From Desulfovibrio sp. UIB00 (GTDB lineage: Bacteria; Desulfobacterota; Desulfovibrionia; Desulfovibrionales; Desulfovibrionaceae), in assembly GCF_022508225.1 (NCBI RefSeq), contig NZ_JAETXJ010000004.1, positions 186,001 to 250,000 of the forward strand: 64,000 nt of DNA, read 5' to 3'. Below are positions 1 to 9,701 of the stretch, one piece after another. The notes beneath the pieces are model-generated. The model saw nothing but the letters and a program-made list of their open reading frames with translations. It had not been told where the DNA came from and made no database searches. Each line of letters opens with the position of its first letter. Position 1 is the stretch's first letter. Both the position numbers and the translations under genes were made by a program.

Positions 1-84
1 CAGAAGGGCTTGCGACGCCGCTTGACAATATGTATTGACATGATTGACGAGCAAAGGTATGAAGTCCGACTTTCGAGGTATCAC

Positions 85-654
85 ATGCAGAACTATCGCA
101 TTTCTCTCAATGACCTTTCCCCCGAGGGCAAGGAATTTACTCTGGACGACCCCGCCGTCTGGCAGGAACCCATGGAGGAATTCCACCTGGAATGCCGCGT
201 GAGCAAACCGCTGTGCGCGCGCATTCTGGTTTTGCCCACGGACGGCGGCTGGCTTGTGCGTGGCACGCTTGAGGGAGAAGTTGTTCTGCCTTGCAGCCGT
301 TGCGCGGAAGATTCCACCGTGACCATTGCCGCGCGCTTTGAAGATTTTGAGAGTCTTCCTGGCGGCAGCGATGATGAAGACCAAGAAGAAAGTTACGCCC
401 CCCTGCCCGATATGGATGGCGTGACCGAAGGCCGCATCGTGTTTGAACGCAACGCCCCCATGCTGGATCTTGCCGCCATTTGCTGGGAAGAACTCATGCT
501 GGCATTGCCCCCGACACCCCTTTGCCGCGATAACTGCAAAGGCCTGTGCGCCGGGTGCGGGGTTAATCTTAATGAAGGCATGTGCGCCTGCACGGAAGAA
601 GAAGGCGACCCCCGCATGGCGGCATTGCGCGGCCTCACTCTGCACAAAAACTAG
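85..654 (+). CDS. yceD: YceD/DUF177 family protein
   Basis: Small YceD (DUF177) protein of 189 residues, a family linked by gene order to ribosomal protein L32 and, in some bacteria, to 23S rRNA accumulation; no enzymatic role is known. A CxxC pair lies at C70/C73, and a second Cys-rich segment near the C-terminus (C147, C151, C155, C158, C167, C169) resembles a metal-binding knuckle. I chose ATG 85 because GAGG precedes it and family similarity begins there; an in-frame TTG at position 10 would add 25 unmatched residues. The gene sits directly ahead of rpmF, the usual arrangement in many bacteria. The family assignment is firm; the start is likely. Confidence 0.85.
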   Translation: MQNYRISLNDLSPEGKEFTLDDPAVWQEPMEEFHLECRVSKPLCARILVLPTDGGWLVRGTLEGEVVLPCSRCAEDSTVTIAARFEDFESLPGGSDDEDQEESYAPLPDMDGVTEGRIVFERNAPMLDLAAICWEELMLALPPTPLCRDNCKGLCAGCGVNLNEGMCACTEEEGDPRMAALRGLTLHKN

Positions 655-761
655 ACAATCACAATTTTTTTTACTAATCTGCTGTGTCTTGCGGGCGGGC
701 AAGTGCGCCAAGCCGCCCAAACCCGCACAAACATTCCGCAAGACAGGAAAAGGAGACTACC

Positions 762-944
762 ATGGCCGTTCAGCAAAATAAGAAATCCCGTTCCCGCAAG
801 GGCATGCGCCGCTCCCATGATCGCGTGGCCGTGCCTGCCGTTATCTACTGCTCCTGCGGCGAACCCACCGTTCCGCACAGCGTGTGCCCCAACTGCGGTA
901 CCTACAAAGGCCGCCAGGTGATCGCCAAAAGCGAAAACGAATAA
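762..944 (+). CDS. rpmF: 50S ribosomal protein L32
   Basis: L32, 60 residues, a zinc-ribbon protein of the large subunit. The N-terminus is basic (KKSRSRKGMRRSHD) as in all L32 proteins, and the zinc ligands are C30, C32, C42 and C45. The start at ATG 762 follows a strong AGGAG. The stop codon overlaps the plsX start by one base, so the two are probably translationally coupled in the common rpmF-plsX-fab arrangement that links ribosome and membrane lipid synthesis. Confidence 0.97.
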   Translation: MAVQQNKKSRSRKGMRRSHDRVAVPAVIYCSCGEPTVPHSVCPNCGTYKGRQVIAKSENE

Positions 945-1978
945 TGAACGAGCGCCCCATCATTGCCGTGGACGCCATGGGCGGGGACTTTGGCCCCTCT
1001 GTGGTTGTGCCGGGAGCTATAGAAGCTGCAAGGCTTTATGATCTGCATGTCCAGCTTGTGGGCGACACCCCCAAGCTGGAGGCCGAGCTCGAAAAGCTCG
1101 ATCTCACCAATGTGCATTTCGACATAGTTCATGCCGATGATGTGGTGCATATGAACGAAAAGCCTTCGGACATTCTGCGCCGCAAGAAAAACGCGTCCAT
1201 CCAGGTGGCCTGCCGTCAGGTCAAGGATGGCGCGGCGGATGCTGTTGTCAGCGCCGGGCATTCCGGCGCTACGGTGGCTTGCGGCATGTTCATCATGGGG
1301 CGTTTGCCCGGGGTGGAGCGCCCTGCTCTTGCCACCTTGCTGCCCACGGAAAAAAATCCCGTGGTCGTGCTTGATGTGGGAGCAAATGTGGATTGCCGCC
1401 CCTATCATCTGTTCCAGTTCGGCCTCATGGGCGATGCGTTTGCCCGTGACCTGCTGGGCTATGCCTCCCCACGTGTGAGCATCCTCAGCATTGGCGAAGA
1501 AGAGGGCAAGGGCAACAGTCAGGTCAAGGAAGCCTACGACCTGCTTAAAATGGCCCAAAACCTCAACTTTGCGGGCAATGCCGAAGGGCGCGACATTTTT
1601 ATCGGTAATATCGACGTGGTTGTCTGCGATGGTTTTGTCGGTAACGTGGTCGTTAAAATGAGCGAGGGGCTGGCGACCTCTCTGGTGCGCATGCTCAAGA
1701 AGGTGTTTACGTCCGGCGTGTTGCCCGCCATTGGCGGCATGCTGGCCAAAGGCGCTTTCAAACGCTTTGCCAGCACCATTGACTATGCAGAATACGGCGG
1801 CGCGCCCCTGCTGGGCCTTCAGGGTCTGGCCATTGTCTGCCACGGGCGCTCCAGCGCCAAGGCCATGACAAACGCCATCAAGATGAGCGGAACCTTTGTG
1901 CGCAAGGGAACCAGCAGCCGCCTCGGTGAAATAATTCTTGCCAACGAGGAACTCACACGTTTCTCCCGCGCTATATAA
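944..1978 (+). CDS. plsX: phosphate acyltransferase PlsX
   Basis: PlsX converts acyl-ACP and phosphate to acyl-phosphate, the donor for PlsY in phosphatidic acid synthesis; it is a peripheral membrane enzyme. The 344-residue protein has the family N-terminus (IAVDAMGGDFGP) and the GHSGATVACG and DVGANVDC motifs. ATG 944 overlaps the rpmF stop (ATAATG); an upstream in-frame start at 884 lies inside rpmF and is rejected. fabH follows after 15 bp, consistent with one lipid operon. Confidence 0.97.
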   Translation: MNERPIIAVDAMGGDFGPSVVVPGAIEAARLYDLHVQLVGDTPKLEAELEKLDLTNVHFDIVHADDVVHMNEKPSDILRRKKNASIQVACRQVKDGAADAVVSAGHSGATVACGMFIMGRLPGVERPALATLLPTEKNPVVVLDVGANVDCRPYHLFQFGLMGDAFARDLLGYASPRVSILSIGEEEGKGNSQVKEAYDLLKMAQNLNFAGNAEGRDIFIGNIDVVVCDGFVGNVVVKMSEGLATSLVRMLKKVFTSGVLPAIGGMLAKGAFKRFASTIDYAEYGGAPLLGLQGLAIVCHGRSSAKAMTNAIKMSGTFVRKGTSSRLGEIILANEELTRFSRAI

Positions 1979-1993
1979 CCCTACGGTATTTCT

Positions 1994-2980
1994 ATGAATC
2001 CACTCTGTCATCTGCTCGCCTTGAGCGCCTATGTGCCGGATACGGTGCTGACCAATAGCGATCTCGCCAAGGTGGTGGACACCAATGACGAATGGATTGT
2101 TTCCCGCACCGGCATCAAACAGCGCCACAGGCTGAACGATGCGGAAAATGCCTCGGATCTCGGCCTCAAGGCCGCCCGCAAGGCGCTTGTGGATGCCGGA
2201 ATGGACGCAGGGGAGCTCACCCATATAGTTGGTGCAACCTGCACCCCTGACGTGCTCTCTCCCTCCGTGGCCTGCATCATTGCCGGGCAGCTTGGCGCGG
2301 GCAAGGTCATGGCTTTTGACATCAGCGCGGCCTGCTCGGGCTTTCTGTACGGCCTTTCCATCTGCCGCGCCCTGCTGGCGCAGGATCCTGACGCCAAAAT
2401 TCTTTTTGTCTGCACAGAGGCGCTTACCCGCCGCGTAAACTGGGCAGACCGTTCCACCTGCGTGCTTTTTGGCGATGCGGCCACGGCCTGCATTGTGAGC
2501 AGCGCTTCCAACAATGCCATGTCTTGCGTTGAAGACGTGGTTTGCCACAGCGACGGCGTGCAGCGCGACCTTATCGTGGTCGGCGGCGGCACCCGCTGCC
2601 AGTACGGCCTTGGCGAACCTGTTGGTGAAGACTTTTTCATCACCATGCAGGGCCGCGAAACGTACAAGCATGCAGTACGCAACATGGTGCACGTGTGCGA
2701 GGAAGTGCTTGCGCGCAACGGCCTTTCTGGCGCAGATGTGGACCTGCTGGTGCCGCATCAGGCAAATATGCGCATCATTGAAGCCGTGGGCAGCCGCCTT
2801 GAATTGACGGGCGATCGCGTGTTCACCAATGTGGAAAAATACGGCAACACATCTTCCGCCTCCATTCCCCTGGCACTGAGCGAAGCTCGTGCCCAAGGCC
2901 GCATTCGCCCCGGCAGCCGCGTTCTTATGACGGCTTTTGGCGCAGGCCTTACCTGGGGCGCCGCATTGTTACGCTTTTGA
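1994..2980 (+). CDS. fabH: 3-oxoacyl-ACP synthase III (KAS III)
   Basis: FabH condenses acetyl-CoA with malonyl-ACP to start type II fatty acid synthesis. The 328-residue protein carries the Cys-His-Asn triad: C114 in SAACSGF, H255 in VPHQANMR and N285 in KYGNTSS. Length and motifs are typical. It lies between plsX and fabG; the 164-bp gap before fabG holds a short GC-rich hairpin and may contain a further promoter. Confidence 0.97.
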   Translation: MNPLCHLLALSAYVPDTVLTNSDLAKVVDTNDEWIVSRTGIKQRHRLNDAENASDLGLKAARKALVDAGMDAGELTHIVGATCTPDVLSPSVACIIAGQLGAGKVMAFDISAACSGFLYGLSICRALLAQDPDAKILFVCTEALTRRVNWADRSTCVLFGDAATACIVSSASNNAMSCVEDVVCHSDGVQRDLIVVGGGTRCQYGLGEPVGEDFFITMQGRETYKHAVRNMVHVCEEVLARNGLSGADVDLLVPHQANMRIIEAVGSRLELTGDRVFTNVEKYGNTSSASIPLALSEARAQGRIRPGSRVLMTAFGAGLTWGAALLRF

Positions 2981-3144
2981 GGCAATACGCCTGCGGGATT
3001 GCCCCGCAGCACAGCGCCATGTATACTGAATTTCAGTCAGGCCAGGCCGTAAGCCGGGCAGCGCCGCTGCCAAAATAACGCAAAAAGGCGATCCCTGGGA
3101 TACGGTCTCCTTTTTTACAGGACTCAGACAAAGGCGATATAAGC

Positions 3145-3909
3145 ATGAGCACAGCGCAATCCTCCCCTGCAGCCGGACTGCCGACAGCCCTGGTTACCGG
3201 CGGTTCGCGCGGCATTGGCCGGGCCATTGCCCAAACCCTTGCCCGTGACGGCTTTCAGGTATTTCTCACCTACGTCAGCAAACCCGAAGAAGCGGAAAAA
3301 GTCGCGGCCGACATCTGCGCAGCTGGCGGCAAGGCCAAGGCCTTTGCCCTTGATGTCAGCAACAGCGAATCCGTGGCCGACTTTTTCGCTACCCAGATCA
3401 AAGACAAGGTTGATCTTGCGGTGCTGGTCAATAATGCCGGCATCACCAAGGACTGCGTTCTTATACGCATGAAGGACGAAGACTTCGACCGAGTTATCGC
3501 CGTCAACCTTCGCGGCGCGTTCGTCTGCACGCGCGAAGCCGCAAAAATCATGAGCAAGGCCCGCAAGGGGCGCATTGTTAATATTTCTTCCGTGGTGGGG
3601 CAGATGGGCAACGCGGGGCAGGCCAACTACGCTTCGGCCAAAGCCGCCCTGCTGGGGCTTACCAAGTCCTGCGCCAAAGAACTGGCCGCCCGCCAGATTA
3701 CGGTCAACGCCGTAACGCCGGGTTTTATCGAAACGGACATGACCGCGACACTCAATGCCGACGTGCGGGCGAGCTACACAGACAGCATCCCGCTCAGACG
3801 CATGGGCAGCGCCGAAGATGTGGCAGAGGCCGTGGCTTTTCTTGCTTCGGACAAGGCGGCCTACATCACCGGGCAGGTGCTGGGAGTGAACGGCGGCATG
3901 TACTGCTAG
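3145..3909 (+). CDS. fabG: 3-oxoacyl-ACP reductase
   Basis: NADPH-dependent short-chain dehydrogenase that reduces 3-oxoacyl-ACP in fatty acid elongation. The 254-residue protein has the Rossmann motif TGGSRGIG at 18-25, NNAG near 96-99, and the catalytic Ser148/149-Tyr162-Lys166 set (NYASAKAA). The position between fabH and acpP is the standard fab order and removes most doubt about which SDR this is. The N-terminus is about ten residues longer than usual. Confidence 0.95.
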   Translation: MSTAQSSPAAGLPTALVTGGSRGIGRAIAQTLARDGFQVFLTYVSKPEEAEKVAADICAAGGKAKAFALDVSNSESVADFFATQIKDKVDLAVLVNNAGITKDCVLIRMKDEDFDRVIAVNLRGAFVCTREAAKIMSKARKGRIVNISSVVGQMGNAGQANYASAKAALLGLTKSCAKELAARQITVNAVTPGFIETDMTATLNADVRASYTDSIPLRRMGSAEDVAEAVAFLASDKAAYITGQVLGVNGGMYC

Positions 3910-3978
3910 GCATTTACTACGGAAGACACCCGGCCAGGGCCGGGGTTAAGCAGACCACTAATTTATCTGGAGGATACC

Positions 3979-4212
3979 ATGTCTGACGTTACTGAAAAAG
4001 TTACAAAAATCATCATTGACCAGCTCGGCGTGACCGCTGAAGAAGTGAAGCCCGCAGCTTCCTTTGTGGAAGACCTCGGCGCCGACTCCCTTGACCTGAC
4101 CGAACTGATCATGGCCATGGAAGAAGAATTCGACATCGAAATCGCCGACGACGACGCCCAGAAGATCCTGAAAGTTCAGGATGCCATCAGCTACATCGAA
4201 AACAAGCAGTAA
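3979..4212 (+). CDS. acpP: acyl carrier protein
   Basis: ACP, 77 residues, carries acyl chains on 4'-phosphopantetheine attached to Ser37 of the DSLDL motif. The protein is very acidic, as expected. A strong GGAGG ribosome binding site precedes ATG 3979, fitting a highly expressed protein. It sits between fabG and fabF. Confidence 0.98.
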   Translation: MSDVTEKVTKIIIDQLGVTAEEVKPAASFVEDLGADSLDLTELIMAMEEEFDIEIADDDAQKILKVQDAISYIENKQ

Positions 4213-4273
4213 TAGCGCTTGTTATAGTATATGCAGCGCGGGGGGGTCTGCCCCCCGCCTCAAAGGAGCATGC

Positions 4274-5521
4274 ATGACCCGTCCCCGCGTAGTAATCACC
4301 GGCATAGGCGGCGTTACGCCCCTCGCCAATGATATTGAGAGCACCTGGAAAAAACTGCTCGCAGGCGAGTCGGGCATCGCGCCCATCACGCTTTTTGACG
4401 CCTCCGCCTACGATTCCCGCATTGCCGGTGAAGTGAAAAACTTCGTCGCCGAAGACTATATGCCCATGAAGCAGGCTCGGCGCATGGATCGCTTCACCCA
4501 GTTTGCAGTGGCCTCTGCCAAGATGCTGCTTGAAGACGCCAAGTACGAGATCACCGATGCCAACGCTTACGATACGGGCGTGATCCTCGGTATCGGCCTG
4601 GGCGGCCTGCATACCATCGAAACCTACCACGCCAAGCTGCTGGAATCCGGGCCTCACAAAATTTCGCCCTTCATGATCCCCATGCTGATTTCCAACATGG
4701 GGCCGGGACAGATTTCCATCTTCACCGGCGCCAAGGGTTCTAACATCGTCACCACAACGGCCTGCGCCTCTGCCATCCACGCTCTTGGCACCGCCTACAG
4801 CGAAATGGTTCTGGGCCGCGCGACCGCAGTTATTTCCGGCGGTGTTGAAGCCACGGTTACACCTCTTGGCGTGGCCGGTTTTACGGCTCTCAAGGCCCTC
4901 TCGACCCAGTTCAATGATGAGCCTTCCCGCGCATCCCGGCCCTTTGCTGCCAATCGCGATGGTTTTGTCATCGGCGAAGGCGCAGGCCTGCTGCTGCTGG
5001 AAACGCTGGAATCCGCGCAGGCGCGCGGTGCCAAAATTTATGCGGAAATGGTGGGTTACGGCGCGTCTGGCGATGCCTACCACATGACCGCCCCCCGCGA
5101 CGACGGCGAGGGCATGGCCCGCGCCATGCAGAACGCACTGCGCGAAGCTGGCATTGACGCTTCGGCCATTGGTCACATTAATGCCCACGCCACGTCCACC
5201 ATGCTGAACGACAGCACGGAAACCAAGGCCATCAAGACCGTTTTTGGCGCGCATGCCAAGAATGTCAAAATTTCGGCCACCAAATCCATGACCGGGCATC
5301 TGCTTGGCGCGGCTGGCGGTATTGAATCCGTCTTCACGGCCCTTGCCCTGCATGACGAAATGCTGCCCGGCACCATTAACCTTGAAAACCCCGATCCCGC
5401 ATGTGATCTCGATTACATGGCCGACGGCTCCAAGCACATCGCCTGCGAATACGCCATGTGCAACTCCTTCGGCTTTGGCGGCACCAATGCCAGCGTGATC
5501 TTCAAGAAGTGGCAACAGTAG
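4274..5521 (+). CDS. fabF: 3-oxoacyl-ACP synthase II (KAS II)
   Basis: FabF elongates acyl-ACP with malonyl-ACP. The 415-residue product has the KAS Cys-His-His-Lys set: C164 in TTACASA, H305 in NAHATST, K337 and H342 in KSMTGHLLGAAG. The usual NAHGTST is NAHATST here, a mild change. Start ATG 4274 has AAAGGAG at the right distance; the longer in-frame extension from 4181 lies over acpP and is rejected. A short G-rich spacer separates it from acpP. Confidence 0.96.
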   Translation: MTRPRVVITGIGGVTPLANDIESTWKKLLAGESGIAPITLFDASAYDSRIAGEVKNFVAEDYMPMKQARRMDRFTQFAVASAKMLLEDAKYEITDANAYDTGVILGIGLGGLHTIETYHAKLLESGPHKISPFMIPMLISNMGPGQISIFTGAKGSNIVTTTACASAIHALGTAYSEMVLGRATAVISGGVEATVTPLGVAGFTALKALSTQFNDEPSRASRPFAANRDGFVIGEGAGLLLLETLESAQARGAKIYAEMVGYGASGDAYHMTAPRDDGEGMARAMQNALREAGIDASAIGHINAHATSTMLNDSTETKAIKTVFGAHAKNVKISATKSMTGHLLGAAGGIESVFTALALHDEMLPGTINLENPDPACDLDYMADGSKHIACEYAMCNSFGFGGTNASVIFKKWQQ

Positions 5522-5613
5522 CCGACAGTTTTTACTCGGCCTCTGCCCTCTCTGTTTGACAATCATCTGCCCGCCGTTGTGGCGGGCAGAACATTTCAAA
5601 AGGATGCGACGTC

Positions 5614-6852
5614 ATGGACGAAATCCTGCTGCAAGACCCGGAACTGGCGCGAGCCATCACGCTTGAATCCGACCGTCAGATGAGCAAGCTTGAGCTCATC
5701 GCTTCTGAAAACTTTGTTTCCCGCGCCGTGCGCGAAGCTCAGGGCAGCGTGCTGACCCACAAGTACGCCGAAGGCTATCCCGGCAAGCGCTACTACGGCG
5801 GCTGCGAATATGTGGATATAGCCGAGACCCTGGCGCAGGATCGCGCCAAACAGCTTTTCAACTGCGAATACGTGAACGTGCAGCCGCACTCCGGCTCGCA
5901 GGCCAACATGGCCGCCTACCTCGCTTTTCTGAAGCCCGGCGACACCATCCTTGGCATGAACCTTTCGCACGGCGGGCACCTTACCCATGGCAGCCCGGTG
6001 AACTTCTCTGGCCGCCTGTTCAACATCGTTTCTTACGGCGTGCAGCGCGAGACGGGCCGCATAGATTATGACGAAGTCGCCGCCCTGGCGCGCGAGCACA
6101 AGCCCAACGCCATCGTTGCCGGCGCAAGCGCCTACCCCCGCGCCATTGATTTTGCCCGTTTCCGCCAGATCGCTGACGAAGTCGGCGCCAAGCTGGTGGT
6201 GGATATGGCGCACATCGCTGGCCTTGTGGCCGCCGGTCTGCACCAGAGCCCGCTTTCTTACGCCCACATCACCACCACGACCACGCACAAAACCCTGCGC
6301 GGTCCCCGTGGCGGCATGATTCTTTCTACCGAAGATATGGGCAAGACCCTGAACAGCCAGATTTTCCCCGGCATTCAGGGCGGCCCCCTCATGCACGTCA
6401 TTGCTGCCAAGGCTGTGGCCTTTGGCGAAGCCCTGCGCCCCGCTTTCAAAACATACCAGCAGCGCGTGGTAACCAACGCCGCCGTACTTGCCAAGTATCT
6501 TATGGATGCCGGGTACGACCTTGTTTCCGGCGGTACGGACAACCACCTGATGCTGGTTGACCTGACCAACAAGGACGTCACGGGCAAGGACGCGGAACAC
6601 GCACTTGATCAGGCGGGCATCACCGTGAACAAGAACACGGTACCCTTTGAAACCCGTTCGCCCTTTGTGACCTCTGGCGTGCGCCTTGGCACTGCCGCCC
6701 TGACCACGCGCGGCATGAAGGAAGACGACATGCGCACCGTGGGCGCGTTCATCGTGGAAGCCATTGAAAAGCGCGAGGACGCCGCCGTTCTTGAAAAGAT
6801 CAGCAAGAACGTTGAAGAATTTGCGCGTCAGTTCCCGCTATTCGCCTGGTAA
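5614..6852 (+). CDS. glyA: serine hydroxymethyltransferase
   Basis: PLP enzyme that interconverts serine plus tetrahydrofolate with glycine plus methylene-THF. The 412-residue protein has the N-terminal substrate motif LELIASENF and the PLP lysine K226 in [14 protein letters not shown]. Length is normal. It follows fabF by 92 bp and is followed by strong stem-loops, so the lipid-glyA block probably ends here. Confidence 0.98.
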   Translation: MDEILLQDPELARAITLESDRQMSKLELIASENFVSRAVREAQGSVLTHKYAEGYPGKRYYGGCEYVDIAETLAQDRAKQLFNCEYVNVQPHSGSQANMAAYLAFLKPGDTILGMNLSHGGHLTHGSPVNFSGRLFNIVSYGVQRETGRIDYDEVAALAREHKPNAIVAGASAYPRAIDFARFRQIADEVGAKLVVDMAHIAGLVAAGLHQSPLSYAHITTTTTHKTLRGPRGGMILSTEDMGKTLNSQIFPGIQGGPLMHVIAAKAVAFGEALRPAFKTYQQRVVTNAAVLAKYLMDAGYDLVSGGTDNHLMLVDLTNKDVTGKDAEHALDQAGITVNKNTVPFETRSPFVTSGVRLGTAALTTRGMKEDDMRTVGAFIVEAIEKREDAAVLEKISKNVEEFARQFPLFAW

Positions 6853-6866
6853 CGGGCTGATTTTCG

Positions 6867-6927
6867 GGCGGTTTTTCTGACGCTTCGGCCTCGCAGGAAC
6901 TTCGGGGCTGGTACCGGAAAAACCGCC
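6867..6927. repeat. 11-bp perfect inverted repeat, 39-nt spacer
   Basis: GGCGGTTTTTC at 6867-6877 is perfectly repeated in inverse at 6917-6927. It lies just past the glyA stop and could fold as a long hairpin in the 3' untranslated RNA. No T-run follows, so a terminator role is uncertain. Confidence 0.6.
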
Positions 6928-6961
6928 AGATATAATCATAGAGGGGCTGCGCCCCCTTTGA

Positions 6962-6995
6962 CAAAGCCCCGGTTTTGAGAAAAACAGGGGCTTTG
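6962..6995 (+). terminator. probable glyA transcription terminator
   Basis: CAAAGCCCC pairs with GGGGCTTTG, with an inner GTTTT/AAAAC pairing. The stem is strong and lies about 110 bp after glyA; the tail is only CCTTG, so it may act as a hairpin that blocks RNA decay instead. Confidence 0.5.
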
Positions 6996-7061
6996 CCTTG
7001 CGCAGACAGGCAGTTAAAAACAGCTGTTTCACAGCAGGAATGCACGGCCGATGCAGCGGGG

Positions 7062-7111
7062 GCGACCGGAACCGCAAGTGCTGCCTGACGCAGCATCACG
7101 GCAAAATAGCC
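7062..7111. repeat. 50-bp direct repeat, copy 1
   Basis: Identical to 7192-7241. Inside it TGCTGC-CTGAC-GCAGCA forms a small hairpin. The flanks of the two copies differ, so the 50 bp is a defined unit. Confidence 0.85.
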
Positions 7112-7191
7112 TCGACCCTGCCTGTCGCGGATATTTTGACGTCAGGCAAGGAAGGCAAGGGCGCGGTGATGGGAGCGTACTCTTCTGGTAC

Positions 7192-7241
7192 GCGACCGGA
7201 ACCGCAAGTGCTGCCTGACGCAGCATCACGGCAAAATAGCC
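7192..7241. repeat. 50-bp direct repeat, copy 2
   Basis: Identical to copy 1, starting 130 bp after it. It is likely an interspersed intergenic repeat family; this cannot be tested within one window. Confidence 0.85.
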
Positions 7242-7307
7242 CGACAGGCAACTTGGCATTTTCACCAGCCGCCTGTACACTACCACCAATCAACATACGG
7301 GTGTGTT

Positions 7308-7799
7308 ATGCAGCGAATGCCGTGGCCGGAATATTTTATGAACATCACGTACCTGGTGAGCGGGCGTTCTACGTGCACGCGGCGCAAGGTGGGCGCGGTG
7401 GCGGTTAAGGACAAGCGCATTTTAGCCACGGGATACAACGGGGCTCCGGCGGGGGTTCCGCACTGCCTTGAGGTGGGATGCTTGCGTACGCAGCTGGGCA
7501 TTCCTTCGGGGCAGAGGCACGAGATATGCCGGGGGCTGCATGCGGAGCAGAATGTCATTATTCAGGCTGCCGTGCATGGCATCAATATCAGTGGCGCAGA
7601 GATTTATTGCACGACGCACCCTTGTGTGCTGTGCAGCAAGATGTTGATAAATTGCGGCATACGCCACATTTATTATGCGGAATATTACCCTGACGAGCTT
7701 GCGGAGCAGATGCTCAAGGAAGCCGGGGTCATTGCGGAAAAGCTAGATTTTGCACCGCCTGTTATCAGCGCCCAAGCCGGAGTAGACTACCATGTCTGA
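7308..7799 (+). CDS. dCMP deaminase family protein (ComEB-like)
   Basis: Cytidine/deoxycytidylate deaminase of 163 residues, expected to make dUMP from dCMP. Zinc motifs are visible: H78-A-E80 and P105-C106-x2-C109. H52/C53 and C58 form the extra ligand region common in bacterial dCMP deaminases. The stop codon overlaps the ribD start by eight bases, so it heads the riboflavin gene group; the deaminase fold is shared with RibD but the full-length similarity is to dCMP deaminase. Confidence 0.9.
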   Translation: MQRMPWPEYFMNITYLVSGRSTCTRRKVGAVAVKDKRILATGYNGAPAGVPHCLEVGCLRTQLGIPSGQRHEICRGLHAEQNVIIQAAVHGINISGAEIYCTTHPCVLCSKMLINCGIRHIYYAEYYPDELAEQMLKEAGVIAEKLDFAPPVISAQAGVDYHV

Positions 7800-8934
7800 A
7801 CTGGATTTTGTTCCCTTTATGCGTGAAGCCATTGACCTTGCAGAAAAAGGTCGGTGGTATGCCTGCCCCAACCCCACGGTGGGGGCGGTACTGGTGCGCG
7901 ATGGGCAGATTGTGGCTCGGGGCTGGCACCACGCCGCCGGAGAGGATCATGCTGAAGTGGACTGCATCAAGGATGCGGCCTCGCGCGGCGTAAATCCGGC
8001 GGAGTGCACCCTGGTTGTCACGCTTGAACCGTGCTGCCATCAGGGCAAAACGCCCCCCTGCACCGAAGCCATCAAGGCTGCGGGCATCAAAAAGGTGGTC
8101 GTGGGCCTTGCGGACATCAATCCAGTTGCCTGCGGCGGCGCTTGCCAGCTGCGCGAAAGCGGCGTCGAAGTTATTGAAGGCGTCTGCGAGCAGGAATGCC
8201 GCGATCTTGTGGCCGATTTTCTGATCTGGCAGCAGCACAAGCGCCCCTACGTCATGCTGAAAATGGCCGCCACCCTTGACGGACGCATCGCCACCCGCAA
8301 GGGCCAGTCCAAGTGGATAAGCTGCGATAAATCCAGAGAAGAAGTGCAGGAACTGCGCGCGGGCATTGGCCTGTGCGGTGGCGCCATCCTTGTGGGCGGC
8401 GGCACCTTTCGCACCGACAACCCGCAGCTTACCGTGCGGGGCGAAAATGCCGGGCCGCAGCCTCTGGCCTGCGTGCTTACCTCACGCCTGCCCCAGCCAG
8501 ATGCCGATTTTCACCTACTGAAAGACCGCCCGGAACAGACCGTTTTTATGGTTTCGCCCGCTGCGGCGGCCTCCACCACGGCCAAGGCCCTGCGCGACAT
8601 CGGCGTAAGAGTTCTGGCGCTTGGCCCCGGCATGCACGGCGGGCCGGATTTTCCCAATCTGCTGCGCGCCGTATGGGAAGAACTGAACTGCCCCTACATG
8701 CTTTGCGAAGGCGGCGGGCATCTGGCCCTGAGCCTGCTGGAAGCGGGCCTTGTGGACGACTTCCGCCTGCACCTTGCGCCCATGATTCTTGGCGACGAAG
8801 ACGCCCTGCCGCTCTTTTCCGGTCGCGCGCCCCTGAGCCTGGAAGACGCACTGCGCATGCGCGTGAGCAATACGCACCTGTGCGGCGAAGACATACATAT
8901 TCACCTGCGGCCTCTTGAAGCCGCCAAGGCTTAG
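7792..8934 (+). CDS. ribD: bifunctional riboflavin deaminase-reductase RibD
   Basis: RibD performs the second and third steps after GTP cyclohydrolase II: deamination of the pyrimidine and reduction of the ribose. The 380-residue protein has an N-terminal deaminase domain (H53-A-E55, C81, C90) and a C-terminal NADPH-dependent reductase domain from about residue 150. It overlaps the dCMP deaminase stop and is followed by ribE after nine bases. Confidence 0.95.
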   Translation: MSELDFVPFMREAIDLAEKGRWYACPNPTVGAVLVRDGQIVARGWHHAAGEDHAEVDCIKDAASRGVNPAECTLVVTLEPCCHQGKTPPCTEAIKAAGIKKVVVGLADINPVACGGACQLRESGVEVIEGVCEQECRDLVADFLIWQQHKRPYVMLKMAATLDGRIATRKGQSKWISCDKSREEVQELRAGIGLCGGAILVGGGTFRTDNPQLTVRGENAGPQPLACVLTSRLPQPDADFHLLKDRPEQTVFMVSPAAAASTTAKALRDIGVRVLALGPGMHGGPDFPNLLRAVWEELNCPYMLCEGGGHLALSLLEAGLVDDFRLHLAPMILGDEDALPLFSGRAPLSLEDALRMRVSNTHLCGEDIHIHLRPLEAAKA

Positions 8935-8943
8935 GCGGGCTGC

Positions 8944-9624
8944 ATGTTTACCGGCATTATCCAGGGTCAGGGCGAGGTTCTCGCCCTGCGCGACTCCGGC
9001 ACGGAACGCAGGTTCACCCTGCGCCCCCTGTTCAGTCTGCCCTCCATAGTCGATGGCGAATCCATTGCCGTCAACGGCGCATGCCTTTCTGTGGAAACCC
9101 ACGGCGAAGGCGTGTTCACAGCCTACGCCTCCACAGAAACACTCTCGCGTACCACGTTGGGCAGGCTCAAGACCGGCGACAGCGTGAACATGGAACGGGC
9201 GCTGGCCTTGGGCGACCGACTTGGCGGGCATCTGGTGAGCGGGCATGTGGATTGCCTTGCTACGGTGCGCAGCGTTACGGGCGCGGGCCAGTCGCTGTGC
9301 TGCCGTCTTGCCTTTCCCAAGGAATACGGGGTGGAGGTCATTGCCAAGGGCTCTGTGGCCCTTGACGGCATCAGCCTTACCATCAATGATTGCGGGCCTG
9401 ATTTTCTTGAGGTCAACATCATTCCCGATACGCAGAAGCGTACCACCATGCGCAACTGGCGGCCGGGAACGCTGGTGAATATGGAAACCGACCTCATCGG
9501 CAAATATGTACGCAGCCTTTTGGGGGCATGGGCTCCAGGCGGCAAGAGCCCGGCTGAGCAAACTGTCGCCGCGCAGACCAGCGGGTTGAGCCGCGATATG
9601 CTCTTGCGCAACGGCTTTATCTGA
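8944..9624 (+). CDS. ribE: riboflavin synthase alpha subunit
   Basis: Riboflavin synthase dismutates two molecules of 6,7-dimethyl-8-ribityllumazine. The 226-residue protein opens with the invariant MFTGII and contains two lumazine-binding repeats, the second starting near SGHVD. A C-terminal tail of about 20 residues exceeds the usual length. It lies between ribD and ribH. Confidence 0.95.
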   Translation: MFTGIIQGQGEVLALRDSGTERRFTLRPLFSLPSIVDGESIAVNGACLSVETHGEGVFTAYASTETLSRTTLGRLKTGDSVNMERALALGDRLGGHLVSGHVDCLATVRSVTGAGQSLCCRLAFPKEYGVEVIAKGSVALDGISLTINDCGPDFLEVNIIPDTQKRTTMRNWRPGTLVNMETDLIGKYVRSLLGAWAPGGKSPAEQTVAAQTSGLSRDMLLRNGFI

Positions 9625-9701
9625 ACATTTCCGCTTACAGAAATATTACAAAAAAACGCGTTAGCGCGCGGGCACTTGCGCAAACGCGCCAAGGAGTTGC
9701 C

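Larger units (their letters stand above)
6853..7307. other. intergenic region with hairpins and a 50-bp repeat
   Basis: This 455-bp gap holds no gene I can support. It contains an 11-bp inverted repeat (6867-6927), a terminator-like hairpin (6962-6995) and two identical 50-bp direct repeats (7062-7111 and 7192-7241). Short open frames across the repeats on both strands look like products of the repeated sequence rather than proteins. Confidence 0.7.

Noticed and set aside
902-2896. 664-codon minus-strand open frame
   Set aside because: It lies wholly opposite plsX and fabH, which are clear; such long antisense frames come from GC-rich codon bias.
7029-7296. Short minus-strand frames across the 50-bp repeats
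   Set aside because: They are translations of the repeat and hairpin DNA; the two frames contain the same repeat-derived peptide in different contexts.
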